Assembly: GCA_900546665.1 (NCBI GenBank)
Contig: URDY01000027.1
Location: 1-38,655 of the forward strand
Length of the DNA stretch: 38,655 nucleotides
Direction: 5' to 3'
Source: an uncultured Paraprevotella sp.
GTDB lineage: Bacteria; Bacteroidota; Bacteroidia; Bacteroidales; Bacteroidaceae
The position numbers and the translations under genes were made by a program. The notes below the pieces were generated by a model, which searched no databases, was not told where the DNA came from, and saw only the letters and a list, made by a program, of their open reading frames with translations. Positions 7,273 through 16,500 of the stretch are shown one piece after another. Numbering within the stretch: position 1 is the first letter of the stretch; each line of letters begins with the position of its first letter.

Positions 7273-7935
7273 TTATCTCAGACGAGAACGTTTCTTATTG
7301 TAATACTTCAGGTTATCCCGCGTTTTTGTCGTTATGCAGACAACATAGAATTGCGGAAGCGCTTCGAATCCTTCAATATCCGTTGATCTCAGGAGCTCAA
7401 CATCAAGAATAAAATTCTTGTCAATTTTATATGAAGAAAGATCATTCATCAGGAGAAATTTATTGACCATATATATACAGGGCACATCCCCGATCTGAGG
7501 GAAACAGGCTTTACGTATGTCATCCAAAGACAGGAATTCCACAGGTTTGCCAAATGATACGCAAACAAAACGCGTATAATCTATACCGTTAATATTCACC
7601 AGACTACTCTTGGTTCCTTTCTGACCCACCATAATTGAATCATTCTCGCCTTTTACTCCCTTAATCACCAAAGGACCATCTGTTACTATACGACATGAAG
7701 TAAGAGAGTCCAGATTAAGACCTATAAGGCTTTTGATAAAGTGACCATCCACCAACACTCCGGTAGTATTCTTGTTGAATTCTTCAATAGACAATTCATA
7801 CTGGAACGCATTCTGATCTACACTGACTGCGGCTGCCTTTTTCCGGGGTGTCTGTGCTTTGACAACGCCATTAAACGGAAGCCAACAAAACAACACACCT
7901 GCAATGGCTCCGCCAATCCATTTTCTGTTTTTCAT
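7273..7935 (-). CDS. Secreted hypothetical protein with a plug-like C-terminal half
   Basis: A 220-residue protein not assigned to a named family. The N terminus is a signal peptide (basic MKNRKW, hydrophobic core, likely cut after VVKAQ), so it is exported. The C-terminal half (CIYMVNKFLL, then FILDVELLRSTD and FYVVCITTKT) follows the order of a TonB-receptor plug domain: a strand with a named product, a helix, then an IxxITTK-like strand. This is an inference from pattern. An ATG two codons earlier (7941) is possible. The gene stands alone; a TAAATTTG element at 8173-8180 is the nearest promoter candidate and would leave a leader of over 200 nt. Function unknown. Confidence 0.65.
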   Translation of the reverse strand: MKNRKWIGGAIAGVLFCWLPFNGVVKAQTPRKKAAAVSVDQNAFQYELSIEEFNKNTTGVLVDGHFIKSLIGLNLDSLTSCRIVTDGPLVIKGVKGENDSIMVGQKGTKSSLVNINGIDYTRFVCVSFGKPVEFLSLDDIRKACFPQIGDVPCIYMVNKFLLMNDLSSYKIDKNFILDVELLRSTDIEGFEALPQFYVVCITTKTRDNLKYYNKKRSRLR

Positions 7936-7941
7936 AATCAT

Positions 7942-8377
7942 TTATAACTTTATTTATCTATGCCGGTTCTACCCTTCGCAATGAGCCGCCGACATATTTA
8001 AGATTATCTACTATATGTTTTTCCATATCAAACATTATCAAGGCCTTATGCCTTATCCGGAAACACGATCTGTTGTATCTTCTGTAATGTTTACATTCAA
8101 GGAAAATAATGTTCGTTTTTAAGGTTATTGCCTTTCAACTACTTCAGAAGCATCAATTTACTGCAAATGAAACAAATTTATCTGACAATATAAACCAAAA
8201 TACAGATATTTTTATCATATTTAACTATTCAGTCGTTTTCACAATGCGGTCTGCCCATTTACCCCAACTGATCCAGCCCTAACTTAAACGAGCACGGACC
8301 GTTACAAAACCATTGGTTGCATGAATTATTCTCCAAGTTTATTCGGCCAACAGACAATCATTATAAACGAAAATTTG
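7942..8377. other. Gene-free spacer between divergent genes
   Basis: About 440 bp without a supported gene. It contains a possible minus-strand -7 element TAAATTTG at 8173-8180 for the secreted hypothetical protein and a small stem AAGGC/GCCTT near 8040-8054. No repeats, tRNA or transposase remnants were recognised. Confidence 0.5.
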
Positions 8378-8385
8378 TATCTTTG
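8378..8385 (+). promoter_or_regulatory. -7 promoter element for the DUF2148-aguA-aguB cluster
   Basis: TATCTTTG is a full TAnnTTTG match, 22 bp upstream of the ATG at 8408. The -33 element is not clear. Confidence 0.6.
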
Positions 8386-8407
8386 CTCAAATTGTTTTTG
8401 ACTGATC

Positions 8408-8938
8408 ATGATAAACGAAAGAGAAATACGCCACAAAAACATCATGGACGTGGCACGGCAGATGATGACGGCTGCACGCACTGCCCCCAAAAGCAAAGGA
8501 ATGGACCTGATTGAGATTGGTCTGATCGAAGGAGACGAAATCAAGCAGTTAAGTACGGAAATCAAAGCCCTTTACGAGATTAACGGCATGCACTTTTTCC
8601 AACGTGATGCCGAAAATATCCTTCAGGCCGACGCTATTGTACTAATCGGTACACGGGAAGAAGCCCTCGGACTGAACTGCGGACACTGCGGTTATCCGAC
8701 CTGCGGGCTTAGAACTGACGGTGTGCCCTGCGCATTGAACACGATTGATGTCGGCATAGCCGTAGGTTCGGCCTGCGCAACAGCAGCCGACCACCGCGTG
8801 GATACCAGAGTCATGTTTTCCGCCGGACTGGCTGCACAGAAGTTGGGCTGGCCCAAAGCGGGATGCCGGCACGTCATTGCCATTCCGGTGAGCGCATCTT
8901 CCAAAAATCCATTTTTCGACCGTAAACCACAAAATTAA
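8408..8938 (+). CDS. DUF2148 ferredoxin-domain protein
   Basis: A 176-residue cytoplasmic protein of the DUF2148 family. Four cysteines are clustered as C91, C94, C99 and C108 (NCGHCGYPTCG, then GVPC), the pattern expected for a [4Fe-4S] cluster. The N-terminal half starts with the typical MINEREIRH and a helix-rich segment. The reaction is unknown; an electron-transfer or redox-sensing role is inferred from the cysteine motif. The start is ATG at 8408 beneath a good promoter. It is followed by aguA after 11 bp, so it likely shares that transcript, though a direct link to polyamine synthesis is not shown. Confidence 0.85.
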   Translation: MINEREIRHKNIMDVARQMMTAARTAPKSKGMDLIEIGLIEGDEIKQLSTEIKALYEINGMHFFQRDAENILQADAIVLIGTREEALGLNCGHCGYPTCGLRTDGVPCALNTIDVGIAVGSACATAADHRVDTRVMFSAGLAAQKLGWPKAGCRHVIAIPVSASSKNPFFDRKPQN

Positions 8939-8949
8939 CTGAACATCAC

Positions 8950-10080
8950 ATGGGATTACAATATAAAGTCAGAACTTCAAGCATAGAAGAACGCACACTT
9001 GAATTGCGCTTCGACAGTCCGAAAGCCCCTGAACAGACAGAATTCAGAGGTACATTTTTCCCCGCCGAATGGTTTCCGCAAAGCGGAGTACAACTGACAT
9101 GGCCTCACGCCGGTACGGACTGGAGCCATATCCTGCCTGAAGTAACGGCATGCTATCTGAGAATGGCTTACGAAATAGCTTCACACGAACCGCTGCTTAT
9201 TGTCACTCCCGAACGGGAAAGAGTGGAAGAATTGCTTAAGGAACAGCTTCCATCCAAACTGCTCGAACAGATCCGGTGGGGTGACTGTCCGACGAACGAC
9301 ACCTGGGCGCGCGACCATGGCTTCATTACACTGCTAAGCGAAAACGGACCGCAACTGCTGGACTTCAGTTTCAACGGCTGGGGTATGAAATTTGCAGCCA
9401 ACGAGGATAACCAGATCAACCGTCGCCTCATGACTCAGGGGCTGTTCAACGGTGAATATCATAACCTACTGAATTTCGTATTCGAAGGCGGTTCTATCGA
9501 AAGCGACGGCTGCGGTACGCTGCTGACCACGGCAGAATGCCTGCTCTCCCCCAACCGTAATGATCATCTGACCCGGGCAGACATTGAGCAGAAGCTCAAA
9601 GAACTGTTGCATGCCGAACGTGTATTGTGGCTTGATCACGGCTATCTTGCCGGTGACGATACCGACAGCCATATCGATACGCTGGCCCGCTTCTGTCCGG
9701 ACAACACCATCGTCTACGTAAAATGTGAAGACCAAGAAGACGAACACTATAACGAACTCCGGTTGATGGAAGAACAATTGAAGACATTCCGTACCCTGAA
9801 GGACGAGCCTTACAGGCTTCTTCCTCTTCCATTCCCTGAAGCCATCTATGATGAGGACGGCCTCCGTCTGCCGGCCACTTATGCCAATTTCCTTGTCATC
9901 AACGATGCCGTACTGGTACCGACCTACAACCAGCCCATCAACGACAATGCCGCCATCAAGGTGCTCCAGGAAGCTTTCCCCAAACACACTGTTACCGGCA
10001 TTGACTGTAGGGTACTGATCCGGCAACATGGATCACTTCATTGCTGCACCATGCAATTCCCGGTTTCCGTATTGAAATAA
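8950..10080 (+). CDS. aguA: Agmatine deiminase
   Basis: A 376-residue enzyme of the peptidylarginine deiminase-like, guanidine-modifying superfamily. It converts agmatine to N-carbamoylputrescine and ammonia in the cytoplasm. Catalytic-site motifs are in place: TWARDHG (118-124), FEGGS (178-182), DDTDSHIDT (236-244) and the C-terminal SLHCCTMQ with nucleophile C365. The length fits the family. It lies 11 bp after the DUF2148 gene and 44 bp before aguB, which encodes the next step. A general arginine deiminase is unlikely given the pairing with the amidase. Confidence 0.92.
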   Translation: MGLQYKVRTSSIEERTLELRFDSPKAPEQTEFRGTFFPAEWFPQSGVQLTWPHAGTDWSHILPEVTACYLRMAYEIASHEPLLIVTPERERVEELLKEQLPSKLLEQIRWGDCPTNDTWARDHGFITLLSENGPQLLDFSFNGWGMKFAANEDNQINRRLMTQGLFNGEYHNLLNFVFEGGSIESDGCGTLLTTAECLLSPNRNDHLTRADIEQKLKELLHAERVLWLDHGYLAGDDTDSHIDTLARFCPDNTIVYVKCEDQEDEHYNELRLMEEQLKTFRTLKDEPYRLLPLPFPEAIYDEDGLRLPATYANFLVINDAVLVPTYNQPINDNAAIKVLQEAFPKHTVTGIDCRVLIRQHGSLHCCTMQFPVSVLK

Positions 10081-10124
10081 TCCCGATTCAATCAATCATC
10101 AGACATATTTTTATAATCAGATCA

Positions 10125-11009
10125 ATGAAGACATTAAAAGTAGGCTTGATCCAACAGGCCAATACAGCCGACGTGAAAGCAAATCTTCTCACACTGGCAC
10201 AAAATATAGAAGACGTAGTAAAAAAAGGAGCAGAGCTGGTTGTCCTTCAGGAACTTCATAATTCACTGTACTTCTGCCAGACGGAAGATACCAGCCAGTT
10301 CGACCTGGCTGAACCTATACCCGGACCGTCTACCGGATTTTTTGGCGAACTGGCCCGGCAATATCATATCGTACTGGTTACATCCTTATTCGAAAAACGG
10401 GCTGCCGGCCTCTATCACAACACGGCAGTGGTATTCGAAAAAGACGGTTCAATAGCCGGCAAATACCGTAAGATGCATATTCCTGACGATCCGGCCTATT
10501 ACGAAAAATTCTATTTCACTCCGGGCGATCTGGGTTTCCATCCTATCCAGACATCAGTAGGCAAACTCGGTGTACAGGTTTGCTGGGACCAGTGGTATCC
10601 CGAAGGAGCCCGCCTGATGGCACTTCAAGGTGCAGAGCTGCTGATCTACCCTACCGCCATCGGTTATGAAAGCAGTGACACGCCGGAAGAACAGGAACGC
10701 CAGCGCGAAGCATGGACCACAGTACAGCGCGGACACGCCGTAGCCAACGGCATCCCCGTGATAGCCGTCAACCGCGTCGGACTGGAAAAAGATCCGTCCG
10801 GACAGACCAACGGCATCCAGTTCTGGGGCAGCAGCTTTGTAGCCGGCCCTCAAGGCGAGATGCTGGCACGTGCCTCACGCGAGAAAGCTGAAAACCTGGT
10901 AGTAGAAATCGATATGGCCCGCTCGGAAAATGTCCGCCGCTGGTGGCCATTCCTGAGAGATCGCCGGATAGAAGAATTCGGACCGCTGACCAGACGTTTT
11001 ATTGATTAA
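10125..11009 (+). CDS. aguB: N-carbamoylputrescine amidase
   Basis: A 294-residue nitrilase-superfamily hydrolase that converts N-carbamoylputrescine to putrescine, CO2 and ammonia, completing the agmatine route to polyamines. The Glu-Lys-Cys triad is visible as E43 (LQELHNS), K116 (YRKMHIP) and C153 (VQVCWDQW). The segment WWPFLRDRRIE near the C terminus is typical of this subgroup. The open frame extends upstream to 10041 inside aguA, but the ATG at 10125 (MKTLKVGLIQ) matches the family start. It is the last gene of the cluster; no clear terminator follows. Confidence 0.92.
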   Translation: MKTLKVGLIQQANTADVKANLLTLAQNIEDVVKKGAELVVLQELHNSLYFCQTEDTSQFDLAEPIPGPSTGFFGELARQYHIVLVTSLFEKRAAGLYHNTAVVFEKDGSIAGKYRKMHIPDDPAYYEKFYFTPGDLGFHPIQTSVGKLGVQVCWDQWYPEGARLMALQGAELLIYPTAIGYESSDTPEEQERQREAWTTVQRGHAVANGIPVIAVNRVGLEKDPSGQTNGIQFWGSSFVAGPQGEMLARASREKAENLVVEIDMARSENVRRWWPFLRDRRIEEFGPLTRRFID

Positions 11010-11110
11010 GTTGCGGTTCACTGACACCACGTTCCCCGCCAATCGGAATAAAATGGCTTTTTCAACGCAATAAAATAAGCCGGAATGTCCGTACTAAAAA
11101 CAAAAACACT

Positions 11111-11118
11111 TAACTTTG
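11111..11118 (+). promoter_or_regulatory. -7 promoter element for glnN
   Basis: TAACTTTG is a full consensus match, about 78 bp upstream of the ATG at 11196. A 10-base direct repeat, GCCGGAATGT, flanks it at 11079-11088 and 11161-11170; whether this has a regulatory role is unknown. Confidence 0.65.
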
Positions 11119-11195
11119 CAGAAAAATAACACCAGTTCCCCTGTACCGACAAAATGAGGAGCCGGAATGTAACAACATAGAAAGTCAGAAACCAT

Positions 11196-13385
11196 ATGTC
11201 AAAATTAAGATTCAGAGTCGTAGAAAAGGCGTTTCACAAAAAACCGGTGGAAGTGGCAGTCCCGACAGAACGTCCGAGTGAATATTTTGCCAAATACGTC
11301 TTCAACCGTGAAAAAATGTTCAAGTATCTGCCCAGTAAAGTCTATGCCAAACTGGTAGATGTGATAGACAATGACGCCCCGCTCGACCGCAGCATAGCTG
11401 ACGAAGTAGCAGCAGGAATGAAAAAATGGGCGACAGAATTGGGTGTCACACATTACACTCACTGGTTTCAGCCTCTGACAGAAGGCACTGCAGAAAAACA
11501 TGATGCCTTCGTAGAACACGACGGTAAAGGCGGAATGCTGGAAGAGTTTTCCGGAAAATTGCTCGTACAGCAGGAATCAGACGGTTCTTCATTCCCCAAC
11601 GGTGGTATCCGCAACACTTTCGAAGCACGCGGTTACAGTGCATGGGATCCTTCATCACCTGTATTCGTAGTTGATGACACGCTGTGCATACCAACCGTAT
11701 TCATTGCCTACACCGGCGAATCACTTGATTACAAGGCACCGCTTCTCAAATCCATTCAGGCTGTCAACAAATCGGCACTGGAAGTGGTACATTATTTCGA
11801 CCCGTCCGTCAAGAAGGTTCTCACCTACCTCGGCTGGGAACAGGAGTACTTCCTAGTAGACGAAGGTCTTTATGCCGCACGCCCAGACCTGTTACTGACA
11901 GGACGCACCCTGATGGGACATGAGGCTTCAAAGAACCAGCAGTTGGAGGATCACTATTTCGGTGCCATTCCTTCACGTGTAGCTGCCTTTATGAAGGATC
12001 TGGAAATCCAGGCTCTTGAACTGGGCATTCCGGTCAAGACCCGCCATAACGAAGTGGCACCGAACCAGTTTGAGCTGGCTCCTATCTTTGAAGAATGTAA
12101 TCTGGCCGTTGACCATAACATGTTGCTGATGTCACTGATGAGAAAACTGGCACGTAATCATGGTTTCCGCGTTCTCTTGCATGAAAAGCCGTTCAAGGGC
12201 GTCAACGGATCCGGCAAACACAATAACTGGTCATTGGGAACCGACAACGGTACACTTTTGATGGCTCCCGGAAAGACTTCGGAAGAGAACCTGAGGTTTA
12301 TCACTTTCGTAGTCAACACCCTGATGGCCGTTTATCACCACAACGGTCTGCTCAAGGCTTCTATCATGAGTGCGACCAATGCTCACCGCCTGGGTGCACA
12401 TGAAGCTCCTCCAGCCATTATCTCTTCATTCCTGGGTACACAGCTCAGCAAGGTTCTGGACCATCTGGAAGAGAGCACCAACGACGATCTGCTTTCACTT
12501 GGTGGCAAGCAGGGTATGAAACTGGATATTCCTCAGATTCCGGAACTGCTTATCGACAACACGGACCGTAACCGTACTTCACCATTTGCATTCACCGGTA
12601 ACCGTTTCGAATTCCGTGCACCAGGATCAGAAGCTAACTGTGCCAGCGCCATGATCGCCCTCAACTCTGCAGTTGCAGAACAGCTTACAATATTCAAAAA
12701 AGACGTTGACGAACTGATCGGCAAAGGTGAATCCCATTATTCTGCCATTCTGCAGGTGGTACGCCGCTACATCAAGGAATGCAAACCTATCCGTTTCGAC
12801 GGTAATGGCTACAGCGACGAATGGAAGGAAGAAGCAGCACGCCGCGGACTGGATTGCGAAACCAGCTGCCCGCTGATTTTCGACAACTATCTCAAACCTG
12901 AAAGCATACGCATGTTCGAATCAACAGGTGTCATGACCCGTAAGGAACTGGAAGCGCGTAATGAGGTGAAATGGGAGATGTATGTCAAGAAGATACAGAT
13001 CGAGGCCCGTGTTCTCGGTGACCTGGTAATGAACCACGTCGTACCGGTCGCAATAGAATACCAGACCAAACTGATTGATAATGCCTATAAAATGAAATCG
13101 CTGTTCAATGACAAGGAAGCTTCTGAGCTTTCTGCAGGTAATCTGGCCATTATCAAAGAAATCGCCGAACATACAGCCATCATCAAGAAGCAGGTAGACG
13201 AAATGGTTGAAACCAGAAAGGTAGTCAATCGGATTGAAGACATCAGAGAAAAGGCTATCGCTTATCATGACCGCATTGCTCCGATGCTGGAAGAAATACG
13301 TTATCACATCGACAAGCTGGAACTGATAGTAGACGACCAGATGTGGACTCTGCCTAAATATCGCGAACTGTTGTTTATCAGATAA
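11196..13385 (+). CDS. glnN: Glutamine synthetase, type III
   Basis: A 729-residue GSIII enzyme, which joins ammonia to glutamate with ATP hydrolysis and is a main ammonium-assimilation enzyme in Bacteroides. The length is typical of GSIII, far longer than GSI. Visible motifs include RNTFEARGYSAWDPSSP (N-terminal type III signature), the metal and glutamate region EQEYFLVD, the segment TRHNEVAPNQFELAP and NGSGKHNNWSLGTDNG, the nucleotide and metal site. The C-terminal part is helical, as in other GSIII proteins. Own promoter at 11111 and a hairpin at 13428-13460 mark it as a single-gene unit. Confidence 0.95.
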   Translation: MSKLRFRVVEKAFHKKPVEVAVPTERPSEYFAKYVFNREKMFKYLPSKVYAKLVDVIDNDAPLDRSIADEVAAGMKKWATELGVTHYTHWFQPLTEGTAEKHDAFVEHDGKGGMLEEFSGKLLVQQESDGSSFPNGGIRNTFEARGYSAWDPSSPVFVVDDTLCIPTVFIAYTGESLDYKAPLLKSIQAVNKSALEVVHYFDPSVKKVLTYLGWEQEYFLVDEGLYAARPDLLLTGRTLMGHEASKNQQLEDHYFGAIPSRVAAFMKDLEIQALELGIPVKTRHNEVAPNQFELAPIFEECNLAVDHNMLLMSLMRKLARNHGFRVLLHEKPFKGVNGSGKHNNWSLGTDNGTLLMAPGKTSEENLRFITFVVNTLMAVYHHNGLLKASIMSATNAHRLGAHEAPPAIISSFLGTQLSKVLDHLEESTNDDLLSLGGKQGMKLDIPQIPELLIDNTDRNRTSPFAFTGNRFEFRAPGSEANCASAMIALNSAVAEQLTIFKKDVDELIGKGESHYSAILQVVRRYIKECKPIRFDGNGYSDEWKEEAARRGLDCETSCPLIFDNYLKPESIRMFESTGVMTRKELEARNEVKWEMYVKKIQIEARVLGDLVMNHVVPVAIEYQTKLIDNAYKMKSLFNDKEASELSAGNLAIIKEIAEHTAIIKKQVDEMVETRKVVNRIEDIREKAIAYHDRIAPMLEEIRYHIDKLELIVDDQMWTLPKYRELLFIR

Positions 13386-13427
13386 CAGCCTCTAAGCGCT
13401 GAGTCATATTCATAATAATCATGATAA

Positions 13428-13460
13428 GGGGCTGCTTTGTTATCGGAGCAGCCCTCTTTC
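13428..13460 (+). terminator. Terminator after glnN
   Basis: GGGCTGCT (13429-13436) pairs with AGCAGCCC (13447-13454), followed by a short CT-rich tract (TCTTTC). The T-run is weak. A second stem, GGATAGTGA/TCACTGTCC, lies at about 13474-13495. Confidence 0.55.
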
Positions 13461-13544
13461 ATGCCGATAAATACGGATAGTGATTATTCACTGTCCCTAT
13501 TCGCAAAACCGGATCATAAATAAGGTTTTTCGATAGATTTTCAT

Positions 13545-13552
13545 TAACTTTG
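13545..13552 (+). promoter_or_regulatory. -7 promoter element for the DUF4494-yggS operon
   Basis: TAACTTTG is a full consensus match 34 bp upstream of the first ATG. A T-rich stretch at the -33 position contains no clear TTG. Confidence 0.6.
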
Positions 13553-13586
13553 TTTCTATTATACACAACATAATATCAAATAGAAA

Positions 13587-14057
13587 ATGATGAACGAATG
13601 GTTTGAATGTAAAGTTCGCTACGAAAAAACACTGGAAAACGGACTGGTCAAGAAAGTAACTGAACCTTATCTCGTTGATGCACTCAGTTTTACAGAAGCT
13701 GAAAGACGGTTCATTGAAGAAATTGAACCTTTCATGTCAGGTGAATTCCAGGTAACAGATATCAAACGTGCCAAATATGCCGAGCTGTTCGAAACAGACG
13801 ATGACGAAGCTGACAGATGGTTCAAGGCCAAGGTCAACTTCATTACCTTGGACGAGAAAAACGGTGTGGAGAAGAAAACCGCACAAAACATGCTGGTTCA
13901 GGCATCAGACCTCAGAGATGCGGTCAAGAGACTGGATAAAGGTATGGAAGGCACGATGGCTGACTATGAAATCGCCTCAATGGCTGAAACACCGATTATG
14001 GACATCTTCCACTACAAGGCCGAGCCTGACGAAAAGCCGGAATTTCCCGACGCTTAA
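13587..14057 (+). CDS. DUF4494 protein
   Basis: A 156-residue cytoplasmic protein of a family largely limited to Bacteroidetes. It holds two related halves, each beginning WFxxKV (EWFECKVRYE near residue 4, RWFKAKVNFI near residue 74), and each followed by a helix with an acidic segment, so it looks like an internal duplication. No catalytic motif is visible and the function is unknown. Two adjacent ATG codons open the frame; either may serve. The yggS gene follows after 26 bp, a conserved pairing in this phylum, which suggests a shared transcript. Confidence 0.85.
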   Translation: MMNEWFECKVRYEKTLENGLVKKVTEPYLVDALSFTEAERRFIEEIEPFMSGEFQVTDIKRAKYAELFETDDDEADRWFKAKVNFITLDEKNGVEKKTAQNMLVQASDLRDAVKRLDKGMEGTMADYEIASMAETPIMDIFHYKAEPDEKPEFPDA

Positions 14058-14083
14058 AACGTATTAAATCAAATTTCATTGCC

Positions 14084-14755
14084 ATGCCTGATATCAAAAA
14101 AGAAATAGAGGCTATCACAGCCGAATTACCTGAAGGTACAAGACTGGTAGCCGTATCCAAATTCCATCCGGAAAGTTGCATTGAAGAAGCCTATGCGGCC
14201 GGACAACGTATTTTTGGTGAAAGCCACGTACAGGAACTTGAGCAAAAACACGAACATCTCCCGAAGGACATAGAATGGCATTTTATCGGTCATCTGCAGA
14301 CCAATAAAGTTAAATACATTGCAAAATATGTAGCACTGATTCATGCCGTAGATACGTTGAAACTGCTAAAGGAGATCAACAAGCAGGCCGAAAAGGCCGA
14401 CAGGACCATTTCATGCCTGCTACAACTGCATGTGGCTTGTGAGGAAACCAAATTCGGCTTTACGCCAGAAGAATGCCTGGCCATGTTGAACGAAGGCGAA
14501 TGGCGCACTCTTGACCATGTCAGGATATGCGGCATCATGTGTATGGCATCCAATACAGATGATCAGGCACAGATACAAAAGGAATTCCACACGGCATACG
14601 AATTCTTCAAAATGGCCAAACAGACTTTTTTCAAGAATATGCCCTATTTCAAGGAGTGCTCATGGGGTATGAGTCATGATTATGAACTTGCTTTGAAAGA
14701 AGGCAGCACCCTTATACGTGTTGGCAGCAAAATTTTCGGCGAAAGAATTTATTAA
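14084..14755 (+). CDS. YggS/PLPBP family pyridoxal-phosphate homeostasis protein
   Basis: A 223-residue single-domain PLP-binding protein with the fold of alanine racemase's N-terminal barrel. It binds pyridoxal 5'-phosphate and maintains PLP and amino-acid balance; no enzymatic turnover is established for the family. The PLP lysine is K26 in VAVSKFHP, and the family motifs FGESHVQE, WHFIGHLQTNK and SWGMSHDYELA with a C-terminal VGSKIFGER are all present. The length is normal. It follows the DUF4494 gene by 26 bp. Confidence 0.93.
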   Translation: MPDIKKEIEAITAELPEGTRLVAVSKFHPESCIEEAYAAGQRIFGESHVQELEQKHEHLPKDIEWHFIGHLQTNKVKYIAKYVALIHAVDTLKLLKEINKQAEKADRTISCLLQLHVACEETKFGFTPEECLAMLNEGEWRTLDHVRICGIMCMASNTDDQAQIQKEFHTAYEFFKMAKQTFFKNMPYFKECSWGMSHDYELALKEGSTLIRVGSKIFGERIY

Positions 14756-14767
14756 TGTAATAAAATC

Positions 14768-14798
14768 TTGGTTAAATAAATTATTTCAGTTAGTTTTG
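14768..14798 (+). promoter_or_regulatory. Promoter of the acyl-CoA synthetase gene
   Basis: TTG at 14768-14770 and TAGTTTTG at 14791-14798 are separated by 20 bp, near the Bacteroidetes consensus spacing. The ATG follows at 14822. Confidence 0.65.
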
Positions 14799-14821
14799 CA
14801 CATAGATTAAAAATTTGTGCA

Positions 14822-16486
14822 ATGAATAATCCAAGCTTTAACCAATACATCGAACAAAGCATCAAGGATCATTGGGACCTTGATGCTTTAAGCGATTATA
14901 AAGGGGAAACCTTTCAATATAAAGATATTGCCAGAATAATTGAAAAGCTTCATATCATATTTGAATACAGCAATGTCAAACACGGTGACAAAATAGCCAT
15001 CTGTGGAAGGAACTGTGCACACTGGGGGGCTGTCTTTTTCGCCACACTGACCTACGGAGCCGTAGCCGTACCCATACTTCACGAATTCACCCCGGAACAG
15101 ATACACCATATCGTCAACCACAGCGAAGCCAAACTGCTGTTTGTAGGAGATCAGGTGTGGAAAGAACTGGAAGCTGAAAAAATGCCTGATCTTGAAGGTA
15201 TCATCTGCATAGCAGACTATTCTCTGCTGGTAGGCCGTACTGACAAGGTGGTTTATGCACGCGAGCATCTCAACCAGCTTTTCGGCGAACGTTACCCGAT
15301 GAATTTCAGGAAACACCATATCGACTATTATAAGGGAGAAGATGACGAACTGGCAGTCATCAATTATACGTCCGGCACAACCAGCCACTCCAAAGGCGTA
15401 ATGATCCCCTACCGCGCTCTGTGGTCAAACCTGGAATTCGCCAAAGCCGCACTGGGGGTACACATGAAAGCAGGAGACCACGTAATCTCCATGCTGCCCA
15501 TGGCCCACATGTATGGTATGGCCTTTGAATTTATCTACGAATTTTGTACCGGATGTAAAATCTATTTCCTGACCAAGGTTCCTTCTCCGCAAATCTTGTT
15601 TGCAGCATTTGCAGAAATCAAACCATCCATCATTATTGCGGTACCTCTGGTTATCGAGAAAATCATCAAAAAGGCTGTTTTACCGAAAATACAGGGTACT
15701 ACGGTAAAAATGCTGCTCAAGATACCGGTTATCAGACAAAAAATAAAGGATAAAATCTGCGAACAGCTGAAAACAGCCTTTGGCGGCAATTTTTATGAAG
15801 TCATCATTGGCGGAGCAGCATTCAACAGAGAAATAGAAACCCTTCTGAATGACATAGGCTTTAATTACACTGTCGGGTATGGCGCCACTGAATGTGCGCC
15901 CATCATTACTTACGCCGACTGGAAAGAATTCAAATTAGGCTCTTGCGGAAAAGCTGCACCACGCATGGAAATCAAAATAGCCAGCGATGATCCTCAAAAC
16001 ACAGTAGGAGAAATCCTTGTAAGAGGCACTAACGTCATGCTAGGCTATTACAAGAACGAACAGGCTACAGCAGAAACGCTCGTCGACGGATGGTATCATA
16101 CCGGTGACTTGGGAGTGATGGACGAAGAAGGTAACGTTTACATCAAGGGCAGAAGTAAAAATATGCTGCTCGGAGCCAATGGCCAGAATATTTATCCTGA
16201 AGAAATAGAGGATCTACTGAACAATATGACACTGGTCAACGAGAGTATCGTGATCCAGAAAGGCGACAAGCTTTACGGACTGGTTTACCCGGATTTTGAT
16301 GAAGCACACAATCTGGGACTACAAGACTCGGATCTTGAAGGGGTCATGGAACAGAACCGGATAGAACTGAATGCGGCTTTGCCCAGTTATTCCAAACTTT
16401 CCGGTATAAAAATCCATCCGGAAGAATTTAAGAAAACGCCTAAAAAAAGCATAAAACGCTTTTTATATACAGATGTAGAGATTTAA
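14822..16486 (+). CDS. AMP-binding long-chain acyl-CoA synthetase-like protein
   Basis: A 554-residue ANL-superfamily adenylate-forming enzyme, expected to activate a fatty acid with ATP and load it on CoA. The P-loop-like motif YTSGTTSHSKGV lies at about 182-193, GYGATECAP near 350, and GWYHTGDLG with a downstream IKGRSKNM hinge and a C-terminal lysine (KKTPKKSIKRF), as in FadD-type enzymes. Substrate chain length cannot be read from the sequence. It has its own promoter and a strong terminator at 16501, so it appears monocistronic. Alternatives are other acyl-activating ligases. Confidence 0.88.
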   Translation: MNNPSFNQYIEQSIKDHWDLDALSDYKGETFQYKDIARIIEKLHIIFEYSNVKHGDKIAICGRNCAHWGAVFFATLTYGAVAVPILHEFTPEQIHHIVNHSEAKLLFVGDQVWKELEAEKMPDLEGIICIADYSLLVGRTDKVVYAREHLNQLFGERYPMNFRKHHIDYYKGEDDELAVINYTSGTTSHSKGVMIPYRALWSNLEFAKAALGVHMKAGDHVISMLPMAHMYGMAFEFIYEFCTGCKIYFLTKVPSPQILFAAFAEIKPSIIIAVPLVIEKIIKKAVLPKIQGTTVKMLLKIPVIRQKIKDKICEQLKTAFGGNFYEVIIGGAAFNREIETLLNDIGFNYTVGYGATECAPIITYADWKEFKLGSCGKAAPRMEIKIASDDPQNTVGEILVRGTNVMLGYYKNEQATAETLVDGWYHTGDLGVMDEEGNVYIKGRSKNMLLGANGQNIYPEEIEDLLNNMTLVNESIVIQKGDKLYGLVYPDFDEAHNLGLQDSDLEGVMEQNRIELNAALPSYSKLSGIKIHPEEFKKTPKKSIKRFLYTDVEI

Positions 16487-16500
16487 AAGAAATCTACAGA

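Noticed and set aside
8000..8110. Short 35-codon plus-strand frame in the spacer
   Set aside because: No promoter or recognisable sequence; too short to support.
10041..10124. Upstream extension of aguB into aguA
   Set aside because: The extra 28 residues are out-of-frame aguA sequence; the family begins at MKTLKVG.
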